A stretch of DNA of 64,000 nt, taken from NCBI GenBank assembly GCA_034520365.1, contig JAXHNP010000003.1:1-64000 (forward strand), given 5' to 3'. This document shows positions 51,256 to 61,246 of the stretch, one piece after another. The notes beneath the pieces were generated by a model. The model did no database searches. It saw only the letters and a program-made list of their open reading frames with translations, and was not told the origin of the DNA. The first letter of the stretch is position 1; every line of letters starts with the position of its first letter. Position numbers and translations under genes: made by a program. The DNA is from Desulfobacterales bacterium (lineage in GTDB: Bacteria; Desulfobacterota; Desulfobacteria; Desulfobacterales; Desulfosalsimonadaceae).

Positions 51256-53900
51256 CTACCCCGTTTTTTGGCATCGCCTGAATGATTAGCGGTTTCTTTT
51301 AACATATGCAGATAATTGATGGCATCAATCGGTGTAATGGAGGATACATCAATTTCACGCAATTTATCAAGTATAACCTGCTCCGGCGGCCGAAAAAGGC
51401 TAAGCTGCACATACCCCGCCCCGCCGGTTGACTCATCAGAGACTTCCTGTGGGGATTCGCCCAGCGGATATCCTGTGTTTTCGACATTGGCAAGAATTTT
51501 TTTTGAGCGTTTGACAACGGGCTCCGGAATACCAGCCAGACGCGCCACCTGGATCCCATAACTGCGGTTGGTGGCCCCGTCAACCAGTTTATGCAGAAAA
51601 ATAATTTCATCATTCCATTCTTTCACCGCAATGCTGAAGTTCTTTACCCGGGGCTTGATCCGGGCCAGTTCGGTCAGCTCGTGGTAATGGGTGGCAAACA
51701 GGGTTTTCACCCCTTTGCCGCGCAGATCATGCAAATGCTCGGCCACCGCCCAGGCAATACTTAAGCCGTCATAGGTGCTCGTGCCCCGGCCGATCTCATC
51801 CATTACCACCAGGCTCTTGGGGGTGGCGTTATTGATGATATTGGCGGTCTCCTCCATCTCGACGAGAAATGTGCTTTGCCCCTGGGCCAGATTATCCAAC
51901 GCCCCCACCCGCGTAAAAATCCGATCGGTAATCGAGATATGGGCCGAAGCCGCCGGTACAAACGCCCCCATGTGCGCCATTAAAACAATCAGCGCCACCT
52001 GCCGGAGCACCGTGGATTTACCCGCCATATTCGGCCCGGTGATAATCATGACCTGATTATCCGTATTATCCATGGCCACGGAATTGGGCACGAAGCGCTC
52101 CCCCGCAATCAGCTTTTCCACCACCGGGTGGCGGGCGTCATCAATGGCGATAAGGCCCTCGTCATTGATTTCCGGCCGCACGTATTGATTCAAATCCGCA
52201 ATCTCGGCAAAGCTTGTCAGGCAGTCCAGCCTGGCGACAAACCGGGCCGCTTCGGCAATCTGGGAATGCCGCGCAACCACCTGCTCCCGGATGTCCTTGA
52301 ACACTTCAACCTCCAGGGCGATCCGCTTTTCCTGGGCACCCAGCACTTTGGCTTCGAAGGTTTTCAGCTCTTCGGTGATATAGCGCTCCGCATTGACCAG
52401 CGTCTGCTTGCGGATATAATGGTCCGGAACGGATTCCGAGCGGCTTTTGGAGACTTCGATATAATAGCCGAATACTTTATTATAACTGACCTTTAAGGAT
52501 TGGATGCCGGTGCGCTCCCGCTCCTTTGCGGCCAGTTCCGCCAGATAGGATTTGCCTTCGGTTGAGATCCGGATGAGTTCGTCCAGCTCGCCGTTATAGC
52601 CGCGCTTGATCATCCCGCCCTCGTTCAACACGGGCGGCGGATCCTCGGCTATGGCGGCATCGATTAAATCCGCCGTTTCTAAAAGCGGCGCAGACAAATC
52701 ATCATCCCAGTGATATAAATCCGCGGACAAGATATTCAAATCCGATATAACGGCCGGCAGGGTCTTAAGCGAGCGCTTAAGGGCCAGCAGATCCCTGGCA
52801 TTGGCCTGGCCCATGGCGATTTTGCTGCCCAGCCGCTCCAGGTCAGCCACGGATTTTAGATTTTCCCGAACCGATTTACGAAGGGAGAGCTGGTTTTTCA
52901 CCTCTTCCACGGCATCCAGGCGGGCCTGAATAGCTGATGCATCCTGCAGCGGATACCGGAGCCACTGACTGAGAAGACGCCCGCCCATGGCGGTGACCGT
53001 TTCATCAATAACCCCCAGCAGCGTCCCCTGCCGGGCGCCGGTCCGAATGTTCTTTAACAGCTCAAGGTTTCTGCAGGAAATATCATCGATAAACAGATAC
53101 CGATCCAGATGATAGGTCTCAATACCGGTCAGGTGGGTTATGGCCTGCTTCTGGGTATCACAGAGGTAATAAAGAAGAGCCCCGGCGGCAGCCACCCCGG
53201 ATGCCGCAGATTCACAGCCAAAGCCTTCAAGGCTTTGGGTCTGAAACTGCTCGATCAGACGGCGGCGGCCGGTTTTAAATTCAAACACCGAGTCTTCGAG
53301 AAAAGTAAGCGCTGTATCCGCAAACTGCCGGCACACGGCTGCATAAGCATCACTGCTGCGGGCGCTCTCAGGCAACACGACTTCGCTTGGGCCGATGCGG
53401 CGGCCTTCCTCAAGGACGGTATCCGGGTCAGCGGACTCGGCCAGCCGAAAACTTCCGGTGGAAATATCAAGACTGGCGATGCCATGTATTCTCTGCCCGA
53501 ACCACAGGGCAATGACAAAATTATTGGTTTTCTCATCCAGGAGGCTCTCATTTACCACCATGCCCGGGGTAACCACCCTTACCACATCCCGCTTGACCAG
53601 CCCCTTGGCCTCTGCAGGGTCCTCGGTCTGATCACAGATGGCCACTTTGTAACCCTTTTCGATCAGCCGGCCGATGTAGCCCTCAACTGCCTTGACCGGG
53701 ACCCCGCACATAGGAACCGATTCTTCTTCGTGCTTGTTTCTTGCGGTCAGCGTGATCTCAAGCTCCCGGGAAGCCACCCTGGCATCATCAAAGAACATCT
53801 CATAAAAATCCCCCATGCGGTAAAACAGGATATAATCCGCATACTGCTCCTTAATCGAAAGATACTGCCTAATCATGGGGGTCATTTTGGGTGTTGCCAT
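51252..53900 (-). CDS. mutS: DNA mismatch repair protein MutS
   Basis: 882-residue mismatch sensor ATPase. Seen: the N-terminal mismatch-binding domain with YRMGDFYEMFFDDA (the Phe that stacks on the mismatch), the connector and lever domains, Walker A GPNMAGKSTVLRQVAL (about residue 620), Walker B LVVMDEIGRGTSTYDG and the C-terminal dimerisation part. Length is standard. The ATG at 53900 was preferred over a TTG 7 codons upstream (AGGCGG precedes it). mutL is not in the window. It overlaps the amidase gene. Confidence 0.95.
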   Translation of the reverse strand: MATPKMTPMIRQYLSIKEQYADYILFYRMGDFYEMFFDDARVASRELEITLTARNKHEEESVPMCGVPVKAVEGYIGRLIEKGYKVAICDQTEDPAEAKGLVKRDVVRVVTPGMVVNESLLDEKTNNFVIALWFGQRIHGIASLDISTGSFRLAESADPDTVLEEGRRIGPSEVVLPESARSSDAYAAVCRQFADTALTFLEDSVFEFKTGRRRLIEQFQTQSLEGFGCESAASGVAAAGALLYYLCDTQKQAITHLTGIETYHLDRYLFIDDISCRNLELLKNIRTGARQGTLLGVIDETVTAMGGRLLSQWLRYPLQDASAIQARLDAVEEVKNQLSLRKSVRENLKSVADLERLGSKIAMGQANARDLLALKRSLKTLPAVISDLNILSADLYHWDDDLSAPLLETADLIDAAIAEDPPPVLNEGGMIKRGYNGELDELIRISTEGKSYLAELAAKERERTGIQSLKVSYNKVFGYYIEVSKSRSESVPDHYIRKQTLVNAERYITEELKTFEAKVLGAQEKRIALEVEVFKDIREQVVARHSQIAEAARFVARLDCLTSFAEIADLNQYVRPEINDEGLIAIDDARHPVVEKLIAGERFVPNSVAMDNTDNQVMIITGPNMAGKSTVLRQVALIVLMAHMGAFVPAASAHISITDRIFTRVGALDNLAQGQSTFLVEMEETANIINNATPKSLVVMDEIGRGTSTYDGLSIAWAVAEHLHDLRGKGVKTLFATHYHELTELARIKPRVKNFSIAVKEWNDEIIFLHKLVDGATNRSYGIQVARLAGIPEPVVKRSKKILANVENTGYPLGESPQEVSDESTGGAGYVQLSLFRPPEQVILDKLREIDVSSITPIDAINYLHMLKETANHSGDAKKRGR

Positions 53901-53924
53901 GGCCGCCGCCTGGGTGTGCAAAAA

Positions 53925-54314
53925 TTACCCCTGATGCTGCTGGTCGACGGATGCCGACGGTTCCGAAGATTCTGCGGACACGCTCGCTGCATTCCCAGAC
54001 GAAGGGGCTTGCTTGCCCAGCCGGGATTCCAGCTCCGCGACCTTTTTCCGCTCCAGGGTCAACTCCTCGCTTAGCTGCCGCATCATCTTCCGGGCCCTGA
54101 AGCGGTGGGTGAGACTGAAAAAATAGGATATCAGGAGGCCGGCCAGAAAAAGGCCCAGTAGAATAACGCCGATGTTTAATTCAATATTATATTGCTGAAT
54201 CCAGAGATTGATCCGAATTGTCTCCGGGGTCATTAAAAATTTCAAGTTCTGATAAACCACCAGGGCGATCAGGCCCAGAATAATCAACCATAAAAGCAGC
54301 TTAATCTTTTTCAT
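53925..54314 (-). CDS. LapA-domain membrane protein
   Basis: 129 residues: a first membrane helix (about 5-24), a periplasmic segment, a second helix (about 47-68) leading into a basic patch and a coiled coil (about 75-105, MMRQLSEELTLERKKVAELESRL), then an Ala/Ser-rich tail. This is the layout of LapA (DUF1049), which modulates LPS synthesis through LpxC proteolysis in E. coli. lapB is not adjacent. It lies 24 bases upstream of mutS. Confidence 0.8.
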   Translation of the reverse strand: MKKIKLLLWLIILGLIALVVYQNLKFLMTPETIRINLWIQQYNIELNIGVILLGLFLAGLLISYFFSLTHRFRARKMMRQLSEELTLERKKVAELESRLGKQAPSSGNAASVSAESSEPSASVDQQHQG

Positions 54315-54493
54315 CTGTATCCCCCTTAATCGGTAAAGTCATCATATGCTGCGCTATATCCCAAATTTAGGTTAATCAAACAGCCCATCCCGCGTATCCG
54401 GCATGAACTTTTTATGCTGACTTTTTTTTCAAAAAAACTCAACCGTTTTTTAAACTGCGCCGTTGTCCGGCAGGATATATTTATCCATTGTTT

Positions 54494-55222
54494 TTAATGG
54501 GTTAACGGGACAACCGCGGTGTTGCCCCACACGCCGATCCGATCATTTACAATGACAACGATGGCTGAGACCCCATCTATCCCTCGCCCCCAACCAATGG
54601 CCCGATCGATATCATCGGCTGAGCCCACCTGATTGCCGATTGCGGTAGCCGCCGCATCCGCCAGCGGACAGGAGTGTGATACCACGCACACCGCATCCGC
54701 CCGCCCATAGCTTACGGAATGGCCGATGGTGGCCGATGAAGTGCACACCCCCAGCGGATGCGCGGAGGCGTCCAATTCCAGGCCGATTTTATGGGTAAAC
54801 GGCGATCGGCCGGCATCAATCGCCAAGGTAAACGGAGCATCCAGCTTGACAAAAACATCCCCGCCATTCTCCACCATAACTTCCCCGGAATACGCCAAAA
54901 GTACTTTGCCCACATACTCGGCCATGGCCCCGGCAACCGCCGCCATTGGTCCGACATTAACGGCCCGCGCAGCCGCCGTCATATCCCGGATAATCGCGGG
55001 CGCGGGTCCCGAAAGAGGCACCGGCGTCATGGCGGATAAAAAATCAGGGACCGCAGCGATATAGGATTCAATATAGCCCCGGTACCGGAGCACATACTCC
55101 CTGGCCTTTTCCGCAAGGGGATTTATGGTTTGCACCCACAGGTCGGTCTCCTTGACGCAGACCCGGTAGCCGGAAAGATGGGCATTGCCCATGGATTGCC
55201 GATAAAGCCGCTGCTCTCCCAT
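54494..55222 (-). CDS. UPF0280 family protein
   Basis: 242 residues matching UPF0280 (ApbE-like fold): YRGYIESYIAAVPDFLSAMTPV, ARAVNVGPMAAVAGAMAEYVGK, VENGGDVFVKLD, GVCTSSATIGHS and DAVCVVSHSCPLADAAATAIGN. Function is unproven; the similarity to ApbE suggests flavin or small-molecule binding, and family members are frequent in anaerobes and methanogens. It starts 12 bases after the dGTPase-like gene stop. Confidence 0.88.
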   Translation of the reverse strand: MGEQRLYRQSMGNAHLSGYRVCVKETDLWVQTINPLAEKAREYVLRYRGYIESYIAAVPDFLSAMTPVPLSGPAPAIIRDMTAAARAVNVGPMAAVAGAMAEYVGKVLLAYSGEVMVENGGDVFVKLDAPFTLAIDAGRSPFTHKIGLELDASAHPLGVCTSSATIGHSVSYGRADAVCVVSHSCPLADAAATAIGNQVGSADDIDRAIGWGRGIDGVSAIVVIVNDRIGVWGNTAVVPLTH

Positions 55223-55234
55223 GGCCGGTGCCTT

Positions 55235-56395
55235 TTATGCCAAAGCCGCTTCCGGACGGAGCCCTTCCGGCGCCTGCCTTAAAAAATACTGATCGGTCAT
55301 GCCCGAGATAAAATCCCGGGCGATTTCCGCGGGCCGGTGCGCGGTTAGATAGGCCTCGGCCATGCCGTCAATAAAGCCGGCATAAACCGGGGAATTTTTG
55401 CGCTCATGCCGAATATCATCCACAAACTGTTCAAAAAGCTCCCGGTAAAGCCGTTTGATGGCGGATAAATTTTTCTTTATCACGGGATTTTTGTAAATCC
55501 GATGGTAATTGAATGCCTTCAGCGCCTTTAAGGCATCTGAGACTTCCGGGCTAAAAGCAATCGCATCGCTTTCCAGGCTGCGGTGGATGATGTCTGTCAC
55601 CAGGTTATACACAATGGTGCCGTTCGTATTGCCCAGATATTTAACGCTTTCTGCGGGCAGCTCATTTCTGTCGATTAAACCCAGCCGGATGGCATCTTCA
55701 ATGTCCCGGCCCACATAGCTGACCGTATCGGCAAACCGGACCACACAGCCCTCCAGGGTCATGGGCAGCAGGGTAACCGGCGCCCCCGATTTTTTCTGCG
55801 CCATCTCCTGCTCATGATCCGCAAACGTTTTGCCCCGCTGCGGGGCGATCCGCTGATCATGCACCTCGCCGTCATGGCACAGGACCCCGTCCACGGTCTG
55901 CAGGCACAGATTCCACCCCTGTCCCTTTCTTTCCACATGCTCCAGGAAATGAACGCTTTGGACATTATGATGGAACTCGCCGATGCCGGCCTGCCGGCAG
56001 AGTTCGGAAAGGCATCGTTCCCCGTCATGGCCGAACGGCGGATGCCCGATATCGTGGCCAATGGCGATGGCCTCGATCAGATCCTCATTTAATCCGAGGA
56101 ACCGGCCAATGGTTCTGGCCACCTTCGATACCAGCTGCACATGAAGCATCCGATGGGTGATATGGTCGTTTTCAATCAGGTAAAACACCTGGGTTTTATC
56201 AATATAGCGGGTATAGGCCAGAGAATGCAGAATGCGATCCACGTCCACGGCAAAATTCTGCCGATAATCGGCCTCCAGACGTTTTTCATTTCTGGGCCGT
56301 ACACCGGCCCCGCTTTTCACGGCAAATTCCGAAAGCTGCAAGGCTTCCCGCTTATCCAGAATCTGACGCAGTCCTTCCAGATCAGATCTTCCCAT
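55235..56395 (-). CDS. HD-domain dGTP triphosphohydrolase-like protein
   Basis: 386 residues with the HD metal site HDIGHPPFGHDGERCL (about residues 113-128) and a later conserved ADTVSYVGRDIEDA. These match dGTPase/SAMHD1-type deoxynucleotide triphosphohydrolases, which limit dNTP pools. The N-terminal RPRNEKRLEADYRQNFAVDVDRILHS is family-typical. The 3' end of the ATP-grasp gene's partner overlaps: its start lies 14 bases inside the upstream gene. Strict dGTP specificity is not certain. Confidence 0.87.
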   Translation of the reverse strand: MGRSDLEGLRQILDKREALQLSEFAVKSGAGVRPRNEKRLEADYRQNFAVDVDRILHSLAYTRYIDKTQVFYLIENDHITHRMLHVQLVSKVARTIGRFLGLNEDLIEAIAIGHDIGHPPFGHDGERCLSELCRQAGIGEFHHNVQSVHFLEHVERKGQGWNLCLQTVDGVLCHDGEVHDQRIAPQRGKTFADHEQEMAQKKSGAPVTLLPMTLEGCVVRFADTVSYVGRDIEDAIRLGLIDRNELPAESVKYLGNTNGTIVYNLVTDIIHRSLESDAIAFSPEVSDALKALKAFNYHRIYKNPVIKKNLSAIKRLYRELFEQFVDDIRHERKNSPVYAGFIDGMAEAYLTAHRPAEIARDFISGMTDQYFLRQAPEGLRPEAALA

Positions 56396-57215
56396 CCCGA
56401 ATCATCTCCTCCATCAATTCTGTGTAATCAATGCCGGCTTTTTTAAACCCCTGTCTACCGTATTTCATGTTGGCTTCCAATACATAACAGATACCCGCAT
56501 AAATGCAAATATCGAGCCCCACATCATTCCAGCCGCAGCGGCGGGCCGTATCCAGGGCCAGGGTTTTTGCCGCCTGGGGCACATCATCGAGCTCAATCGC
56601 GCCGCCCTGCCCGATGTTACTGCGGAACTCCCCCGGACCGCCGACCCGCCAATAGGCGTGCGCGACCTGGTCGCCGATCACCACCACCCGGATATCCCGG
56701 TCGGTTGACAGGTATTGCTGAACATAGGCGACCTTTACCATTTGACAATATTGATCCAGCCCGGCCTGATTGTGAATTAAATACACGCCCCGGCCAAGGG
56801 CGGAGTCGCGCGGAATTTTGGCCACAAACGGAAAGTCAAAGTGCCGGCGGATCTTCTCTGATTTGCGGCGCCCGTAAAAAAACCGGGTACGGGGCACGGG
56901 CACATCCAGGAGCTGAAACAGGGTGGTCTGCTTGATCTTGTCCTGAACAAACCGGTAGGTGTGGCTGCTGGGGAATGTATTTTTCCCCATGGCATCGAAC
57001 ATGTCGATATAATGGGTTGAGGGGTAATAGATCTTTTCCGCCCGCCGGATGAGGTCGGCTTCATCCTCGGAATAATCCGAAAAATTCGGCCGCACCCCCA
57101 GCGTGCGGACATTCCGGCAGCCCTTGAGACGGGCCTCCAGAGCGATCACTGGCCTGTCAGGGGCATGGGAACTTCGGGATTTACCAGACATCGGTGTGAT
57201 ATATGCGGGACGCAT
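56382..57215 (-). CDS. RimK-like ATP-grasp protein
   Basis: 277 residues of the ATP-grasp superfamily, RimK/glutathione-synthetase branch: FPSSHTYRFVQDKIKQTTLF, DFPFVAKIPRDSALGRGVYLI (phosphate-binding loop), VQQYLSTDRDIRVVVIG, NIGQGGAIELDDVP, and the metal-binding VGLDICIYAGICYVLEANMKYGRQGF. These enzymes ligate amino acids to carboxylates. The substrate is unknown. It overlaps the dGTPase-like gene by 14 bases. Confidence 0.8.
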   Translation of the reverse strand: MRPAYITPMSGKSRSSHAPDRPVIALEARLKGCRNVRTLGVRPNFSDYSEDEADLIRRAEKIYYPSTHYIDMFDAMGKNTFPSSHTYRFVQDKIKQTTLFQLLDVPVPRTRFFYGRRKSEKIRRHFDFPFVAKIPRDSALGRGVYLIHNQAGLDQYCQMVKVAYVQQYLSTDRDIRVVVIGDQVAHAYWRVGGPGEFRSNIGQGGAIELDDVPQAAKTLALDTARRCGWNDVGLDICIYAGICYVLEANMKYGRQGFKKAGIDYTELMEEMIRDGKI

Positions 57216-57265
57216 CCCTGTATAGAATCCGCCGGGCCGCCCGGCCGTCTGATGAGGCTTTGTTT

Positions 57266-58021
57266 TCAGGCCGGCGAAATAACAAACTGCTGATCCTCCA
57301 CTGAAACATTCGGCCAGTATTGATGCATGCGGATGGCAAAGCCGGCCTCCTTTCCATTGCTCAGAACAATTTGCCAGGGAATGGAAAAACCGTCAATCTG
57401 CCGGTAATCAGAGAGTTCTGCCGTATAGGCCGGATGGCGGCCATCATAGATGCTGACAGCGGAAACCGATGTGTGATCCGGGCTTAACGTGATCTTCTCG
57501 ACCATGCCGCTCCAAAAACGGCGCAGAACCAGCTGGTCGCCGGCGGCGGCCTCTGTGCGGATCATATCCACCTCGCCATGGGCATACACCGGAAACCGGC
57601 CGGCCAGATAGTAAACCATCTCCTGGATGGTGACCGGCACATCAATCACCCGGTCCAGATTCGGATTGGCCAGCCGATGCTGCCGTACCTCCCGGGTATC
57701 CATTGAATAATAGGAAAAACATTCGCCATCATAGGCCAGTTTCATCAACGGACGTCCCACAGGGCCCAATATTTCCACGCGCAGGCGGCCGTCCATATCG
57801 CCTAGCCATGCGATCCGCGCGCTTTGTGACCCTGCGGCATTCCATATTCGTATGCTGCCGATGCCTTTGAATGTTTGAAGCGTCTGATTGCGGTGATATA
57901 GCCGGGCCAGCAGGCGTTCGTCGCGGGTTGCGCCTTCCCTGACATCCGGTTTGATCCGGGGCTGACATGCGGCAATCAGCAAAAGTACCACCGCCAGGCA
58001 AACAAGGCCGCATCGCTTCAT
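57266..58021 (-). CDS. Outer-membrane lipoprotein, LolB/DUF4292-like
   Basis: 251 residues with a lipoprotein signal peptide (LAVVLLLIAACQP; lipid-modified Cys at about 19). The rest is a beta-rich fold like LolB or DUF4292: LQTFKGIGSIRIWNAAGSQSARIAWLG, VEILGPVGRPLMKLAYDG, and long strand pairs. It probably binds a lipid or lipoprotein in the periplasm. It directly follows the TPR lipoprotein gene (5 bases), a pairing seen in related bacteria. Confidence 0.78.
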   Translation of the reverse strand: MKRCGLVCLAVVLLLIAACQPRIKPDVREGATRDERLLARLYHRNQTLQTFKGIGSIRIWNAAGSQSARIAWLGDMDGRLRVEILGPVGRPLMKLAYDGECFSYYSMDTREVRQHRLANPNLDRVIDVPVTIQEMVYYLAGRFPVYAHGEVDMIRTEAAAGDQLVLRRFWSGMVEKITLSPDHTSVSAVSIYDGRHPAYTAELSDYRQIDGFSIPWQIVLSNGKEAGFAIRMHQYWPNVSVEDQQFVISPA

Positions 58022-58026
58022 CCCCG

Positions 58027-59808
58027 CTATAACCCGCTTCGTTTCAGGGCTTCGATTTTTCCTTCAAGAGAGGCCGCATTTTCCGCGTTTTTTTCAAGCG
58101 CCTTTTCGTAGGCGTCAAGAGCCCTCTGCGGCTTGCCGAGCTTGTCATACACATCGCCCAGATGTTCGAGCAAAATCGGGTCATCCCCAATCAACTGAAC
58201 GGCTTTTTCAATGTATTCAATGGCTTTTTCATAATCCCCCCGCTGATAATACACCCATCCCAGGCTGTCGATGATATAGCCGTTCTCCGGTTTCTGCTCA
58301 AGGGCCTTACGGATCATGGCTTCGGCTTCTTCAAGATGGATACCCTGATCCGCATAGGTATAGCCCAGATAATTGAGCGCATCCGCATGCTCCGGATCCT
58401 GCTCAATCACCTTTTTCATCTGCTCAATGGCCGCATCGGTCTGCCCCTTTTTGTCATAGATCACGCCCAGTTCAAAATGGAGCTCTGTATTATCCGGATC
58501 CATCTCGATGCCCTTTTGAATCAGGGTCTCCGCCGCATCCAGTTCCCCTTTTTCCTTGTAAAAAGAACTCAGATAGGGAATAATTTCGGCCTTTCCTTCT
58601 TTGTCCACGGCATCCAGCGCGTTTTTGAGTATGCTGATGGCCCGGTCCAGATCCTCCTGCTGGTAGGCGATGATCCCCCGATGAATCGCGGCATTAAGGT
58701 AGAACTGCGACTTCCGGGGCACGGCCTCAAACGCCGCCACGGCTTCATCCACCGCATCCAGATTGTAATGCACAATCCCGGCTGCGTAATGCAGGCCGGG
58801 GTTATTCGGGGCGCTTGAAAGCATGCCCTGGAGCACAGTTAAGGCCTCATCGTATCTTTCCTTAAGCACCAGCCGCTGAATCACCGTGCGGATGACACTG
58901 GCATCATCAATACTTCGGCGCCCGAGGTCGGCCAGGATCTCGTCTGCCGCCTGGGTTCGAAACCGGGTGTAATAGGCCAGACTCAGTTCAATGGCTGCCG
59001 CCACATTATCCGGATCATTCGCCAGAATATCCTCATAGACGGAGATGGCCTTATCCTCCATATTCCGGGCCTTATAGAGCTTGACCAGCTCCCAGCGCGG
59101 CTGATTCAATGAAGGGGCCAGCGAAATGGTTTTTTTGAATGCGGACGCCGCCGCCTCAAAATTGTTTTGGCTGGCGTGAATTTTTCCCAAATGGAAATGC
59201 CCGACATAATCCTCGGGAAAAATATCCACCATTTTTTTGAACACCTCCCGGGCCTGATCCAGCTGGCCCTGATCCATATACAGTTTGCCCAGAATTTTAT
59301 AGACTTGCTGGCGCTCGGGGTCAATGGACAGGACCCTTTCATAGATCGGAATAATTTCAGCATCCGCATCAAGGGTCTGTAAAATGGAGGCCTTCATGAT
59401 CAGAAAATCCGGGGATTCCGGCTCCGCAGCCAGAATGTTTTCAACCATTTCAAGGGCTTTTTCATAGTTCTGCTTGTGCAGATGCAGAACCACAAGCTCC
59501 TTTTTAAGAAAAAGGGCGTCCGGATCGTCGCTAATAGCGGCTTCCATATACGCTATGGCCTTATCCACACGCCCCTTATTTTTTTGGAGCTGAGCCTCCA
59601 AGAAATAATAGTAGCTGTTTCCCGGCGCGCCCGGCTCTGCGTCGGATTTCTCCGGCGGCGCACTTTCCCGGGTCTGCTTGTGAGGGGATTCTTTTTTTTG
59701 TTCAGGCGCTTTGGCCGCACAGCCCGAAAATATCAGTACGGCTGGTATCAGCAGCCCCATCAGCCAACGAACCGGCCATTGCTTGATTGCATCCATTTGC
59801 GTTTCCAT
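58027..59808 (-). CDS. TPR-repeat lipoprotein
   Basis: About 593 residues. A lipoprotein signal peptide (LLIPAVLIFSGCAAK) precedes about 14 tetratricopeptide repeats, including YYFLEAQLQKNKGRVDKAIAY and LGWVYYQRGDYEKAIEYIEKA near the C terminus. It is probably an envelope scaffold. The start is uncertain: ATG 59808 gives a normal-length signal peptide; ATG 59850 would overlap the rpoH stop (translation coupling) but lengthens the N terminus; the full open frame extends to 60003 inside rpoH. It is followed 5 bases on by the LolB-like gene. Confidence 0.82.
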   Translation of the reverse strand: METQMDAIKQWPVRWLMGLLIPAVLIFSGCAAKAPEQKKESPHKQTRESAPPEKSDAEPGAPGNSYYYFLEAQLQKNKGRVDKAIAYMEAAISDDPDALFLKKELVVLHLHKQNYEKALEMVENILAAEPESPDFLIMKASILQTLDADAEIIPIYERVLSIDPERQQVYKILGKLYMDQGQLDQAREVFKKMVDIFPEDYVGHFHLGKIHASQNNFEAAASAFKKTISLAPSLNQPRWELVKLYKARNMEDKAISVYEDILANDPDNVAAAIELSLAYYTRFRTQAADEILADLGRRSIDDASVIRTVIQRLVLKERYDEALTVLQGMLSSAPNNPGLHYAAGIVHYNLDAVDEAVAAFEAVPRKSQFYLNAAIHRGIIAYQQEDLDRAISILKNALDAVDKEGKAEIIPYLSSFYKEKGELDAAETLIQKGIEMDPDNTELHFELGVIYDKKGQTDAAIEQMKKVIEQDPEHADALNYLGYTYADQGIHLEEAEAMIRKALEQKPENGYIIDSLGWVYYQRGDYEKAIEYIEKAVQLIGDDPILLEHLGDVYDKLGKPQRALDAYEKALEKNAENAASLEGKIEALKRSGL

Positions 59809-59842
59809 TGCGTATCTGCGATAGCGGCCAGCCGCCGCGGAT

Positions 59843-60835
59843 CTATTCATAGAGTTCAAAATCAGGGATTTCCCGTTCAAAAAAGGTACGCATCTTTTTG
59901 ACAATATTTTTCTCCAGCTGCCGCACCCGCTCTCTGGAAATATTGTACTTATCGCCGATGTCCTGAAGCGTCTGAGGGGTATCGGTAAAGATGCGCTTAT
60001 CAAATATCTCGATTTCCCGCTCGGTCAACTGCTGACGAAACTCGGCCACTTTTTCCTGAAGCAGGCCCTCGACCTCTTTTTTGGCCATCTGGTCTTCGAC
60101 CGAGGCCTCAGGTGAACTGAAAAACTGGCCCCGCTCGGTATCAGAATCATCCTTTAACGGCTCATCCAGGGATACATCCCACCCGTCCAGGCGCTGGTCC
60201 ATTTGGGTAATCTCCTGCTCCGAGACCCCGAGCCGGTCTGAAAGCAGCTTGGGCTGCGGCACGAATCCCTGGTCAATCAGATTCTGCTTCTCCTTCTTTA
60301 ACTTGAAAAAAAGCTTCCGCTGCCCCTGGGTGGTGCCGATCTTGACCAGCCGCCAATTATCCATAATAAACTTCAGGATATAGGCCTTGATCCAGAATGA
60401 GGCGTAATAAGAAAATTTGACATTTTTGTAAGGATCAAATTTCTGCACCGCATGCATCAGACCGATATTGCCTTCCTGAATTAAATCCAGAAGATTCTGC
60501 ATCCAGACCCGCTGAAATTCCAGCGCAATTTTAACCACCAGCCGCAGGTTGGCGGTGGCTAAGGTATAGGCAGCCTCCTTATCCGCGTTTTCGCGGATGC
60601 GCTTGCCGAGCTCAATCTCTTCCTCCCGGGTTAGAAGCCGGTAATGATTGATTTCCGATAGATAGCGCTGCAGGGGATCATATTTAACCAGGCTTTTATC
60701 CGGCTCAACCGTCTCGGTTTTCTCTTCCGCCTTTTTCCGCTGGATATCGGTTTCCTCCAAGACCCCTTCCAGGGTTTCGGCAACCGCTTTATCATTTTTC
60801 TGCTTTTTTGAGGATTTCTCTTTATTGTTTGGCAT
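59843..60835 (-). CDS. rpoH: RNA polymerase sigma factor RpoH
   Basis: 330-residue sigma-70 family factor of the heat-shock type. Seen: region 1.2/2.1 (DPLQRYLSEINHYRLLTREEEIELGKRI), region 2.3-2.4 with YYASFWIKAYILKFIMDNW, the RpoH-box-like QRKLFFKLKK, and region 4.2 with DIGDKYNISRERVRQLEKNI. A Lys/Glu-rich N-terminal extension of about 55 residues is unusual. The ATG at 60835 (MPNNKEK) was preferred; 14 further codons upstream are open. It directs chaperone and protease genes in relatives. Confidence 0.88.
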   Translation of the reverse strand: MPNNKEKSSKKQKNDKAVAETLEGVLEETDIQRKKAEEKTETVEPDKSLVKYDPLQRYLSEINHYRLLTREEEIELGKRIRENADKEAAYTLATANLRLVVKIALEFQRVWMQNLLDLIQEGNIGLMHAVQKFDPYKNVKFSYYASFWIKAYILKFIMDNWRLVKIGTTQGQRKLFFKLKKEKQNLIDQGFVPQPKLLSDRLGVSEQEITQMDQRLDGWDVSLDEPLKDDSDTERGQFFSSPEASVEDQMAKKEVEGLLQEKVAEFRQQLTEREIEIFDKRIFTDTPQTLQDIGDKYNISRERVRQLEKNIVKKMRTFFEREIPDFELYE

Positions 60836-60966
60836 AATTATACTTTTAAATCGTATGCTGCCGTCATGCAAACCCAAACAGGGCTATAAGACCGGCAGGC
60901 GGCGTTGGCTGCGTTTTTGATATGGACAAAAATGGTAGCGAATGTTAATATTAATTTTTTAATCAT

Positions 60967-61043
<77 letters not shown>

Positions 61044-61050
61044 GAAAAAT

Positions 61051-61087
61051 TAAGGGTTTTCTCAAAACCCGGGAAAACCCTTTTTTA
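61051..61087 (+). terminator. Rho-independent terminator of tRNA-Arg
   Basis: AAGGGTTTTC (61052-61061) pairs with GAAAACCCTT (61073-61082), extended by flanking A and T runs. It lies 8 bases after the tRNA. Confidence 0.85.
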
Positions 61088-61246
61088 ATTTTAGGACCCG
61101 GCCTGATCACTAACCGCATGCAATCCCCGCGTTTACGGCCAGACCATTATTTTCCCGGCACATGCAGAATCTATTAAAATTCTAATGTAGCATCAAACCG
61201 GGGATAATTCAAATGCTGTATAAAAGATCATCTATGATGGATTTGA

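Noticed and set aside
53109-54074. 321-codon open frame antisense to mutS
   Set aside because: Overlaps mutS and the lapA gene fully; no recognisable domain.
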